Source: Gammaproteobacteria bacterium | Lineage (GTDB): Bacteria > Pseudomonadota > Gammaproteobacteria > HyVt-429 | Length of the DNA: 64,000 nucleotides | Direction of reading: 5' to 3' | Assembly: GCA_013152415.1 (NCBI GenBank) | Contig: JAADGI010000015.1 | Location: forward strand, 214,225-278,224 | Shown here: one piece after another, positions 57,243 to 64,000 of the stretch | Numbering within the stretch: position 1 is the stretch's first letter | Layout of the letters: every line of letters begins with the position of its first letter | Notes under the pieces: generated by a model | The model's input: only the letters and a program-made list of their open reading frames with translations | Told to the model about the DNA's origin: nothing | The model's database searches: none | Position numbers and translations under genes: made by a program

Positions 57243-57479
57243 TAAAATTTCCCAGTAAATATATTTCAGCAACACTGAACCTTAACGATCAAGGACATAT
57301 CGCCCCCTACAACCACCCCACAGAGAACCTCCAAATATTTCTTCAAAAACAAACGATCGGGGGCTCCAACAGGATATCCGTCCAGCCGCCAAACAGGGGG
57401 CTGGGCACAACCAGCTTGTGCCGTTCATGTGTTAGGATAATTGTCACTCATTATAACTATAAAATAGATTGAAATATTC

Positions 57480-58442
57480 TTGTCCCAAGATTCACCACAA
57501 TCCGTAGACAATCCAGACCGCAAGGCGTTCAGCCGTTTGCGGGATAAACTCCTCAAGACCCGCTCCCAACTGGTCTCGGGTTTGGGTGGTCTATTGGGTA
57601 CCCAGCGAGGCATCGACCCGCCCCTCCTCGAGGAACTCGAGGAACTTCTTATCGTCTCTGATGTTGGGCTTGAGACCAGCCAGTATCTCGTTGACCGCAT
57701 CGGCACAACCCCTGGCCGGGAACAGCAAAAGGGTGTCGTTGCGCTGCTCAAACAGGGTCTACTGGATATTCTTGCCCCCTGTGAGCAAATTCTCCAGCCC
57801 CAGCACGATGACCGGCCCTTTGTCATCCTGGTGGTGGGGGTCAACGGTGTTGGCAAAACCACCACCCTGGGCAAACTGGCTTGGCAATTCAAGCGCGACG
57901 GTCTATCGGTCATGCTGGCCGCCGCCGACACCTTTCGTGCCGCCGCCATAGAACAACTGGGGGTGTGGGCAAAACGCGCAGATTGTCCTGTAATCCAGCA
58001 GCAACACGGTGCCGACGCCGCTTCGGTGGCCCATGATGCCGTACAGTCTGCAATCGCCCGAAAAATAGATGTGCTGCTAATAGACACCGCCGGACGCCAG
58101 GCCACCCACAGCAATCTGATGGAAGAACTGAAGAAGATCAGACGGGTACTGACCAAACTGGATGAAACTGCACCCCATGAGACACTCATGGTGCTGGATG
58201 CCAGTACCGGACAAAATGCACTATCACAACTCACCCAGTTTCATAGTGCCATCGGTGTCACCGGAGTATGTCTGACCAAACTGGATGGCACTGCCAAGGG
58301 CGGTATCTTGATTGCGATTGCCAAACGGCTCGGCCTGCCCATCCGTTATATCGGCATCGGCGAAGGGACCGAAGACCTGCACCCATTCAATGCCGAAGAG
58401 TTCGTTGATGCCCTGTTACCCGCAATGGATCAAGCGAAATGA
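57480..58442 (+). CDS. ftsY: Signal recognition particle receptor FtsY
   Basis: 320 residues from TTG 57480; N-terminal acidic A domain is short. NG domain: G1 GVNGVGKTTTLGKLA, AAADTFRAAA, G3 LIDTAGRQATHSNLM, G4 TKLDGTAKGG. Receives SRP-ribosome complexes at the membrane. DTAGRQATHSN replaces the usual DTAGRL.T, a mild change. ftsE overlaps its stop (ATGA). Confidence 0.95.
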   Translation: MSQDSPQSVDNPDRKAFSRLRDKLLKTRSQLVSGLGGLLGTQRGIDPPLLEELEELLIVSDVGLETSQYLVDRIGTTPGREQQKGVVALLKQGLLDILAPCEQILQPQHDDRPFVILVVGVNGVGKTTTLGKLAWQFKRDGLSVMLAAADTFRAAAIEQLGVWAKRADCPVIQQQHGADAASVAHDAVQSAIARKIDVLLIDTAGRQATHSNLMEELKKIRRVLTKLDETAPHETLMVLDASTGQNALSQLTQFHSAIGVTGVCLTKLDGTAKGGILIAIAKRLGLPIRYIGIGEGTEDLHPFNAEEFVDALLPAMDQAK

Positions 58443-59122
58443 TTCTCTTTGATCACGTCTACAAACGTTACCCCGGTGGTCAGGAGGCACTCAAGGATAT
58501 TTGCTTTGATTTACCCACCGGTGAAATGGCTTTTCTTACCGGTCATTCCGGTGCGGGCAAGAGTACATTGCTCAAGATCATCACCTTGATCGAGCGCCCC
58601 AGCCGGGGCCAGGCCATCGTCAACAACAAAAACCTGTCCACCTATCCCCGTCGCCACATCCCCTATCTTCGCCGCGAAATCGGCGTGGTCTTTCAGGACC
58701 ACAAGCTTCTCTACGACAGAACCGTATTTGATAACGTCGCCCTGCCCCTGGTGGTGGCCGGTCACCGTCATCAGGATATAGGTCGACGAGTACGGGCGGC
58801 ACTCGACAAGGTGGGGCTCTTAAAAAAAGAGCGCGTCTACCCGATAACACTTTCCGGGGGTGAACAACAGCGGGTGGGCATCGCCCGCGCTGTGGTCAAC
58901 AGGCCGCCATTGCTATTGGCCGATGAACCTACCGGCAACCTTGATGCGGCCCTGTCTGACGAGATCATGGATTTGTTTGTGTCCTTTAATCAGCACGGTG
59001 TTACGGTGCTGGTCGCCACCCACGATTTGAGGCATATCAAACGACTCAGAATGCCCGTACTCACCCTCAGTCAAGGCTATATGGTGGACGGCCAACAGAA
59101 ACAGGGGCAGATGGATCTATGA
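58439..59122 (+). CDS. ftsE: Cell division ABC ATPase FtsE
   Basis: 227 residues. Walker [11 protein letters not shown]-loop VVFQDHKLL, signature [14 protein letters not shown], Walker [13 protein letters not shown], and ATHD. With FtsX it regulates periplasmic amidase activators at the septum. Start and stop overlap ftsY and ftsX. Confidence 0.97.
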   Translation: MILFDHVYKRYPGGQEALKDICFDLPTGEMAFLTGHSGAGKSTLLKIITLIERPSRGQAIVNNKNLSTYPRRHIPYLRREIGVVFQDHKLLYDRTVFDNVALPLVVAGHRHQDIGRRVRAALDKVGLLKKERVYPITLSGGEQQRVGIARAVVNRPPLLLADEPTGNLDAALSDEIMDLFVSFNQHGVTVLVATHDLRHIKRLRMPVLTLSQGYMVDGQQKQGQMDL

Positions 59123-60033
59123 TCAGCTATCTTCTGCGCCATCTGCAAGTCCTGTTCTACACCCTGGGTCAATTGACCGCTGCCCCGCTGGCCACCCTGA
59201 TGACGGTTGCGGTGATCGGTATCACCCTGGCCCTTCCCAGTGGGCTGTATGTGTTATTGGAAAATATGCAGCGCATGACCGCCCACTGGGAAGGGGGCGC
59301 CCAAATCTCTTTATTCCTCCAGACCACCACCTCCGATAGTGCCGCACAAAAGCTGGCCGAAAAACTACGTCGTACCCCCGGCGTGGCAGAAATTGAGTAC
59401 CTGTCGGCAGATGACGCACTGCTTGAATTCAAACAGCTTTCCGGTTTTGGTGAGGCCCTGGACGCCCTGGACAGCAACCCCTTACCCCCTGTGCTGGTAG
59501 TGTGGCCGGCACCGGACTACAGCAAACCACAGGCCCTGGAGGCCTTGCGCAAAAGCTTCTCCAAGTTTGGTGAAGTCGACATTGCCCAACTCGACCTTGA
59601 GTGGGTGAAGCGTCTGCACATTATTCTGCGTCTCGCCCAACGGGGGGTCCTGTTGCTCGGGGGCCTGCTGGGTATGGCGGTATTGCTGGTTATTAGCAAT
59701 ACCATTCGCCTGGCCATATTCAACCGCAAGGACGAGATCCAGATCATCAAATTGATCGGCGGCACCGATGCCTTTATCCAACGCCCCTTTCTCTACAGTG
59801 GCTGGCTACAAGGGACCCTCGGGGCGATCATGGCCTGGTTGCTGGTCACCCTCGGTCTGGCGTTATTGGCCGGTCCCATAGGCGACCTGGCCATCCTCTA
59901 TGGCAGCCAATTTAACCTCGCCAATATGGCCTTGGGTCCGTCCATGGCCTTGCTCGGGATAGGTGGTGGCCTGGGCTGGCTGGCCTCCAGGATCGCGGTA
60001 GGTCGGCACCTGCGGGCTATAGAACCGACTTAG
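59119..60033 (+). CDS. ftsX: Cell division protein FtsX
   Basis: 304 residues, four membrane spans (~22-45, ~170-195, ~225-250, ~270-290) and a periplasmic loop after the first. Typical NTIRLAIFNRKDEIQIIKLIGG segment is present (positions ~193-214). The stop TAG is inside the terminal repeat of a MITE-like insertion; without it the gene would end in TAA. A second, diverged copy of the last 29 codons lies at 61998-62084. Confidence 0.95.
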   Translation: MISYLLRHLQVLFYTLGQLTAAPLATLMTVAVIGITLALPSGLYVLLENMQRMTAHWEGGAQISLFLQTTTSDSAAQKLAEKLRRTPGVAEIEYLSADDALLEFKQLSGFGEALDALDSNPLPPVLVVWPAPDYSKPQALEALRKSFSKFGEVDIAQLDLEWVKRLHIILRLAQRGVLLLGGLLGMAVLLVISNTIRLAIFNRKDEIQIIKLIGGTDAFIQRPFLYSGWLQGTLGAIMAWLLVTLGLALLAGPIGDLAILYGSQFNLANMALGPSMALLGIGGGLGWLASRIAVGRHLRAIEPT

Positions 60034-60218
60034 GGGCACTTCTATTGATTGATAACTCCTTCTCCCTCCGGGAGAAGGTTGGGATGAGGGAATAATAAAA
60101 TCAGTGTCTTAGCTTTGTTTGCTCCCCTCACCCTAGCCCCTTTATGCCCTAGGGGTGCTCCCGGAGGGACCTCGGTGCCCCCTCGTGGGGTAGAGGGGAT
60201 TAATAGAAGTGCCCTTAA
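60030..60218. mobile_element. MITE-like element, copy 2
   Basis: 189 bp with the same ends as 42836-42973 (TTAGGGGCACTTCTATT ... AATAGAAGTGCCCTTAA) and the same subterminal CTCCCTCCGGGAG core; the centre is longer, with CCCTAGGGGTGCTCCC and CCCCCTCGTGGGG. It converts the ftsX stop ACT-TAA to ACT-TAG. Forms the left edge of the toxin-antitoxin island. Confidence 0.8.
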
Positions 60219-60248
60219 ACTGTCCTCCCCCTAAAACCCACAAGGCAA

Positions 60249-60605
60249 CTATTCATATTCAATCACGGCTGCGACCGCAGCAGTTACACTGTCCATTATC
60301 GACGGAGATACTTTACCGATAAACTCCTTGAAGCGGCTGTGGTCAACAGATCGTATCTGTAGGGCAGTGATGGCGGATGTCTTTGTTAAACCATTTACCT
60401 CATCTTTTTCGAGCTTTATATGCCAGATGTTGTTTTCGAATTGGTTTTTCCAGTTGGTGATGGGTGCAATTACCGAAAGAGGAAGAGCTTGAAGGGAATC
60501 AGAGCTGATGACCAAGGCGGGGCGCAGCTTTTCCATTTCGGCACCCACGATTGGGTTTAATTGTACCCACCAAATCTCACTGCGCTTTGGCTTAGATGCC
60601 GTCAA
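60249..60605 (-). CDS. MazF/PemK-family toxin (endoribonuclease)
   Basis: 118 residues. Family features: RSEIWWVQLNPIVGAEMEK, R28-P-A-L-V-I-S, VIAPITNWK, and the conserved KTSAITALQIRSVDHSRF. MazF/PemK toxins cut mRNA at short sites. Its start overlaps by 14 bases the stop of the upstream Xre-ImmA gene, so they form a toxin-antitoxin operon with the antitoxin first. Full length; likely functional. Confidence 0.92.
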   Translation of the reverse strand: MTASKPKRSEIWWVQLNPIVGAEMEKLRPALVISSDSLQALPLSVIAPITNWKNQFENNIWHIKLEKDEVNGLTKTSAITALQIRSVDHSRFKEFIGKVSPSIMDSVTAAVAAVIEYE

Positions 60606-61767
60606 CTATGTCATCCCCTTCCCAGTCTCGCCACTCAGGATCAGATTCGTATTCCTTCGAGAGCGCTTCTGCTTGGGAGCGCATCACCTTTCTTCTTTCT
60701 TCAAGCGGCAAATTTAAAAATGCGCGGCGTTTGATTAAATCCAGCGAGTCTTCATTTTCTATTTCTTTACCCGCATAACGTGCCGCTTCTTCCCGAGTAA
60801 AAAGGTGTTCCGCCAAGCCACGATAAACCGTTCTATCCAACCACTCGGGCTTTTCAGACTCAAGTGGGTAAGGCTCGTTTTTACGCATACCTTCCTTGTT
60901 AATGCGAATCGACCAGGATTGGTAGTAATTTTTTGAAATGACCTCTAAATCAAGCAATCTGCGCAAAATAGCCTGGATGCTCAGTCCAAATTTCTCTTTG
61001 AGAATCAATAACTCTTCAAGACGCACATTCGTTCGACGCTCACCCACCTCACGCCTAATCAATTCAGCAGGCGCCAAAAACGCACCGCCAAAACGAAACG
61101 CAGCTGCTTCTTCATCAACACCCTGAGCAATTTTTAGAACGGTATGCCCCAACTCATGGGCAATGTTCAAACGCTGCCTCTCCCCCGGCACACCTTTGCG
61201 CGACACAACCGCCGCCGCAATAATTTGCTTATCTTCTTTCGCGTAGGCAGAGATACCGTCAAACTTGTCATGCGCATCAATCTCAATAACATGAATACAA
61301 TGGTCCTCAAGCACACTGACCAAGTTCCCTATGGGATCCACGCCTAATCGCCACTGCTGCCGCAATTGACTTGCTGCTTTTTCTGCATCCTCCAGCTTTC
61401 TTACCGGAAACTGCATTACCGGACAGTCACAGGTTTGCCCTGCATAAACGGTCGTTTGCAAATACACCCTGTCTTCCAGTGCTTGGCGTACAAGGTTTTC
61501 GGTCTTGATTTGTTCGCGTTTACTCAGGCCACTGGACTTGCGGTAAGCAATAAACCCAACATCGACTTTGGGCTCGCCCCACAACTGCACAGACTTAACG
61601 CCAAGTGATTTGGCCAGCTTATTTACTACAAAGGGAGAGGGTACAACTTTGCCGGTTTCGTATTTAGAAATGGAGGCTTTGGTCACCAGGCCGCCTATTT
61701 GAGCCACCAAATCGTCCTGAGACCAACCTCTGGCAAGTCGTAATTGCTTTAGGCGTGCGCTAATCAT
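60592..61767 (-). CDS. Xre HTH + ImmA metalloprotease + MazE-like tail (fused antitoxin)
   Basis: 391 residues. Residues ~5-60: Xre helix-turn-helix (RLKQLRLARGWSQDDLVAQI; SKYETGKVVPSP). Residues ~85-265: ImmA/IrrE-type M78 peptidase with H204-E-L-G-H208 (LNIAHELGHTV) and downstream E219/E220 as the third ligand. Residues ~346-391: FLNLPLEERRKVMRSQAEAL, then a YESDPEWRDWEGDDIVD segment, matching small stand-alone antitoxins that partner MazF/PemK (LPLEERR..L..QA..Y..D.EW..W..GDI). The toxin gene follows with overlap. The protein thus looks like regulator, protease and antitoxin in one chain. Confidence 0.85.
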   Translation of the reverse strand: MISARLKQLRLARGWSQDDLVAQIGGLVTKASISKYETGKVVPSPFVVNKLAKSLGVKSVQLWGEPKVDVGFIAYRKSSGLSKREQIKTENLVRQALEDRVYLQTTVYAGQTCDCPVMQFPVRKLEDAEKAASQLRQQWRLGVDPIGNLVSVLEDHCIHVIEIDAHDKFDGISAYAKEDKQIIAAAVVSRKGVPGERQRLNIAHELGHTVLKIAQGVDEEAAAFRFGGAFLAPAELIRREVGERRTNVRLEELLILKEKFGLSIQAILRRLLDLEVISKNYYQSWSIRINKEGMRKNEPYPLESEKPEWLDRTVYRGLAEHLFTREEAARYAGKEIENEDSLDLIKRRAFLNLPLEERRKVMRSQAEALSKEYESDPEWRDWEGDDIVDGI

Positions 61768-61801
61768 GGCTTTGGTGTTCCAATGTTTCCGAACCCGAAT
61801 G

Positions 61802-61841
61802 GGTTGACAAACATTAATAAATATAAGTCAGTTTGTCAACC
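61802..61841. promoter_or_regulatory. Operator/promoter of the Xre-ImmA-MazF operon
   Basis: GGTTGACAAAC and GTTTGTCAACC are perfect 11-bp inverted arms separated by 18 bases, 35-75 bp upstream of the start at 61767. On the minus strand the distal arm contains a consensus -35 TTGACA, with TAATGT 17 bases on as a weak -10 overlapping the near arm. Binding of the Xre domain here would block the promoter, so autorepression is likely. Confidence 0.75.
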
Positions 61842-61997
61842 TGCTAATCTCCTGTACGGTACCGTACCCTCTAAAAAGGGCCAAGGGTCGGGTAAATTGC
61901 GGCGCTGGTGGTATATATATTTATTATTACAGATTGCGGCATTCTAGCAGTACACACCTCATATCTGCCGGATGATTTTGTGGAGCACCCATAGGAT

Positions 61998-62084
61998 ATG
62001 GCCTTACTCGACATCGGCGGCGGTCTGGGCTGGCTGGCCTCCAGGATTGCGGTAGGACGGCACCTGCGGGCCATCGAGCCATAA
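61998..62084 (+). pseudogene. ftsX: Second copy of the ftsX 3' end (29 codons)
   Basis: Encodes MALLDIGGGLGWLASRIAVG then RHLRAIEP-stop. The corresponding ftsX codons (59944-60033) give the same residues except GI for DI at codons 5-6 and an extra final Thr. About a dozen base changes separate the copies, nearly all at third codon positions. No start signals, so it is a relic marking the right side of the island between ftsX and rpoH. Confidence 0.85.
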
Positions 62085-62120
62085 AACCTGTACTTACAGG
62101 CAGATTACAGGCCCTTGCCA

Positions 62121-62142
62121 ATTATATCTGATCGGATATAAT
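62121..62142. promoter_or_regulatory. Operator/promoter of the Xre gene at 62150
   Basis: ATTATATC-TGATCG-GATATAAT, perfect 8-bp inverted arms, 7 bases before the ATG. It contains a TATAAT -10. Resembles HipB/HigA-type operators (TATC..GATA), suggesting autorepression by the downstream protein. The closeness to the start implies a very short leader. Confidence 0.7.
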
Positions 62143-62149
62143 TATAGGC

Positions 62150-62647
62150 ATGAATGTGATTCGCCTCCTACGCGCCCAAGCGGGCATGACACAACAAGAA
62201 TTGGCCGCCCGGGCTGGAACCTCTCAGCCTACCATTGCATCCTATGAATCTGCGGCAAAATCTCCCACGCTGGCAACATTACAAAGACTCGCTTCTTCTG
62301 TTGGGCTGGATCTGGCGATCACTTTTGTTCCCCGTCTGACCAGAGAAGACCATAGAAGTCTTGCCTATCACCGAGTGATCGCAAAAAAATTGGGCCAAGA
62401 TCCCCTCTCTACCATAAAACAGGCAAAACGAAATTTAAGCCGATTAAGCATGCTTCACCCCGGGGCAAAGGCGCTTCTTAGTCAATGGCGCCTTTGGCTT
62501 GAGCTTCCCATTGAGGAGTTGAAATCCAAAATTCTCGATCCCGGCATAGCAGCACGAGATATGCGGCAGGTGTCGCCATTCTCGCTACTGCAACCCCAGG
62601 AACGTGCCCAAATCATCAAGCAGTTTAGAAAGGATTATGGCTCGTGA
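62150..62647 (+). CDS. Xre-family regulator, antitoxin-like
   Basis: 165 residues. N-terminal Xre helix-turn-helix (~4-57: LLRAQAGMTQQELAARAGTS, SYESAAKSPTLATLQRLASS). The C-terminal ~100 residues are helical with KKLGQDPLSTIKQAKRNLSR and LLQPQERAQIIKQFRKDYG. Proteins like this are often antitoxins of HTH/nucleotidyltransferase (AbiEii-like) pairs. A short frame overlaps its stop (GTGA), but no complete toxin follows before rpoH. Function unproven. Confidence 0.8.
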   Translation: MNVIRLLRAQAGMTQQELAARAGTSQPTIASYESAAKSPTLATLQRLASSVGLDLAITFVPRLTREDHRSLAYHRVIAKKLGQDPLSTIKQAKRNLSRLSMLHPGAKALLSQWRLWLELPIEELKSKILDPGIAARDMRQVSPFSLLQPQERAQIIKQFRKDYGS

Positions 62648-62796
62648 ACCGGGATCAGGTAGAGTTCTGTCGATCTCTAGTCGAAAGAGACTTGGTAAAC
62701 CACCCTACCCTGCGAACCCGACTGAAGGGCATTAGGACGCTAAAGCCGGAAACTCGTAGATCAGTGTTGCATCTCATTCCCAACGAAACCGACTAA
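62644..62796 (+). CDS. Short frame overlapping the Xre gene, possible truncated partner
   Basis: 50 codons from GTG 62644 to TAA 62796, coupled to the Xre gene by a GTGA overlap. Content (NRDQVEFCRSLVERDLVNHP, RTRLKGIRTLKPE) is basic and protein-like but matches no family I know. It may be the remaining N-terminal piece of a toxin gene. Confidence 0.35.
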   Translation: MNRDQVEFCRSLVERDLVNHPTLRTRLKGIRTLKPETRRSVLHLIPNETD

Positions 62797-62913
62797 ATTG
62801 GCGACAAATGGGGCTCAGTGACGCACAGCCTCGTTGATCCATTGTCATTATCTTGTTGATTTATAATGGTATTATTTCAGTTTGGGTCACTGTAGGGGAA
62901 CTAAATCCAGCAT

Positions 62914-62940
62914 TTGGCACTCTCATGGGCAGAGTGCTAA
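62914..62940. promoter_or_regulatory. CIRCE operator (HrcA site) upstream of rpoH
   Basis: TTGGCACTC-N9-GAGTGCTAA. The CIRCE consensus is TTAGCACTC-N9-GAGTGCTAA: 17 of 18 arm bases match and the spacer is exactly 9. It lies 47 bases before the rpoH start, where HrcA could repress rpoH transcription. Confidence 0.85.
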
Positions 62941-62987
62941 AATATCAACGTTGATTCAATTTAAGCGACATTGCGATCAGGAGTGTT

Positions 62988-63845
62988 ATGAGCAAAAGAC
63001 AACTTGTTCTTCTACCCGCTGGCCTACAAGGAGACAGCGGTCTTGCGTCCTATATCCGTATCGCCCAAGCGGCGCCTGTCCTCAGCATCGAAGAGGAACG
63101 GGCCTTGGCGGTACGCTTTCGTGAAGACGGCGATCTGGAGGCCGCAAAGCAACTGGTGCTTTCACAGCTACGCAATGTGATTCACGTCGCCCGGGGGTTC
63201 AGCGGCTACGGCCTGCCCCAGGCAGACCTCATCCAGGAAGGTAATATTGGCCTCATGAAGGCGGTCAAACAGTTCGACCCCCAACGCGAGGTGCGCCTGA
63301 TCTCCTTTGCCATACACTGGATCAGGGCCGAGATGTTTGACTACATCTTGCAGAACTGGCGCTTGGTCAAGGTCGCCACTACCAAGGCCCAACGCAAACT
63401 CTTCTTCAATCTCAGAAAACGTCGTCGTCACCTGGGTTGGATGACCCGTCAGGAAGTCGATGGTCTGGCCAAAGAGCTTGATGTGAAGCGTGAGACCGTA
63501 CTGCAGATGGAGGCGCGCATGAATCACAGCGATGCCCAGTTTGATGCAGAAGACAGCGACCTGGATAACCCCGGCTTGGCACCGGCAGGGTATCTACAAG
63601 ACATGCGCTACAACCCGGAACAACTGGTCTCAGCGGCTAGCCAGACAGATGACGACAACCTTCAGATTGCCACCGCGTTGAGCAACCTGGATGCCAGAAG
63701 CCGTGACATCGTACAACGTCGCTGGCTGAGCGAGGACAAGCCTACCCTGCACCAACTGGCAGATCAGTATGGCGTGTCGGCCGAACGCGTGCGCCAGATT
63801 GAGAAGAAGGCCTTGGCGTCCATGAAAGACGTTTTGGTGGCCTAG
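62988..63845 (+). CDS. rpoH: Heat-shock sigma factor RpoH (sigma-32)
   Basis: 285 residues, start at ATG 62988 with GGAG before it. Region 1.2/2 (YIRIAQAAPVLSIEEERAL, ADLIQEGNIGLMKAVKQFDP, VRLISFAIHWIRAEM), the RpoH box NWRLVKVATTKAQRKLFFNL (~125-145), and region 4 (LDARSRDIVQRRWL, VSAERVRQIEKKAL). Follows ftsYEX as in most gammaproteobacteria, but separated by the island. Confidence 0.97.
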   Translation: MSKRQLVLLPAGLQGDSGLASYIRIAQAAPVLSIEEERALAVRFREDGDLEAAKQLVLSQLRNVIHVARGFSGYGLPQADLIQEGNIGLMKAVKQFDPQREVRLISFAIHWIRAEMFDYILQNWRLVKVATTKAQRKLFFNLRKRRRHLGWMTRQEVDGLAKELDVKRETVLQMEARMNHSDAQFDAEDSDLDNPGLAPAGYLQDMRYNPEQLVSAASQTDDDNLQIATALSNLDARSRDIVQRRWLSEDKPTLHQLADQYGVSAERVRQIEKKALASMKDVLVA

Positions 63846-63870
63846 CGGCACCGTTACAAGCGGAAATAAA

Positions 63871-63905
63871 AAAGGCCCCCTCCCTCAAGGTAGGGGGCCT
63901 TTTTG
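63871..63905 (+). terminator. Rho-independent terminator after rpoH
   Basis: AAAGGCCCCCT and AGGGGGCCTTT form an 11-bp stem with a 10-base loop, followed by a T tract; the A run on the other side makes it usable in both directions. It begins 26 bases after the rpoH stop. Nothing else is seen to 64000. Confidence 0.9.
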
Positions 63906-64000
63906 TTATTTAGTCGGCCCTGAAGAAGTCATAACTGCCTGAAAGTAATTAGGAAAGAGGTCATTTTGTTGAGAAGATATTGCCAGAGAATGGTAAAATT

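Overview
The window reads as chromosomal DNA of a gammaproteobacterium that fixes CO2 through the Calvin cycle. Evidence: the argH / algZ-algR / hemCDXY order and the engB-cytochrome c4, ftsYEX-rpoH and lysA-lptM-cyaY groups are proteobacterial, and a form I RuBisCO operon (cbbLS with cbbQ, cbbO and a divergent cbbR, no carboxysome genes visible) marks an autotroph. Chemolithotrophy is an inference; no energy-oxidation genes are in view. Cytochrome c is matured by System II (ResB/CcsA).

Layout. 1-9.7 kb: accessory block of exported proteins of unknown function (a repeated-domain secreted protein with a beta-barrel partner, small Cys-containing periplasmic proteins) around a PepSY / response regulator / histidine kinase operon. 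Direct repeats of the form CTGAAC-N5-CTGAAC lie upstream of three transcription units and suggest a local regulon. 8.7-10.7 kb: a graveyard of gene relics (valS tail, relBE, polA tail) and a structured, terminated candidate small RNA beside engB. 10.7-15.4 kb: engB, cytochrome c4, resB, ccsA. 15.7-20.5 kb: a translationally coupled signalling module (PhnD-like binding protein, hybrid kinase, REC-EAL). 20.9-34.7 kb: a large exported unknown, lysA-lptM-cyaY, zinc ribbon, argH, two tandem LytS-type kinases with one LytTR regulator, hemCDXY. 34.7-35.9 kb: AT-rich truncated fragments among dispersed repeats. 35.9-45.6 kb: Gld-type ABC transporter, mutM, dynamin-like GTPase, ggt, ferredoxin, coaD. 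45.7-53.9 kb: the cbb cluster, ending with a class II aldolase fused to a Dabb domain. 53.9-63.9 kb: rsmD, an M16 peptidase pair, ftsYEX, an inserted toxin-antitoxin island, rpoH.

Most notable: (i) a MazF-type toxin whose partner appears to be a single protein joining an Xre helix-turn-helix, an ImmA-type metalloprotease and a MazE-like antitoxin tail, behind an 11-bp perfect inverted-repeat operator; (ii) this island lies between ftsX and a second, synonymously diverged copy of the last 29 ftsX codons; (iii) two copies of a short terminal-inverted-repeat element, each inserted in a stop codon; (iv) a CIRCE operator before rpoH; (v) the polA relic plus hairpin-rich RNA locus next to engB, reminiscent of the spf/ErsA locus. 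Functions of the exported proteins in the first 10 kb and at 20.9-22.8 kb are not recognised.
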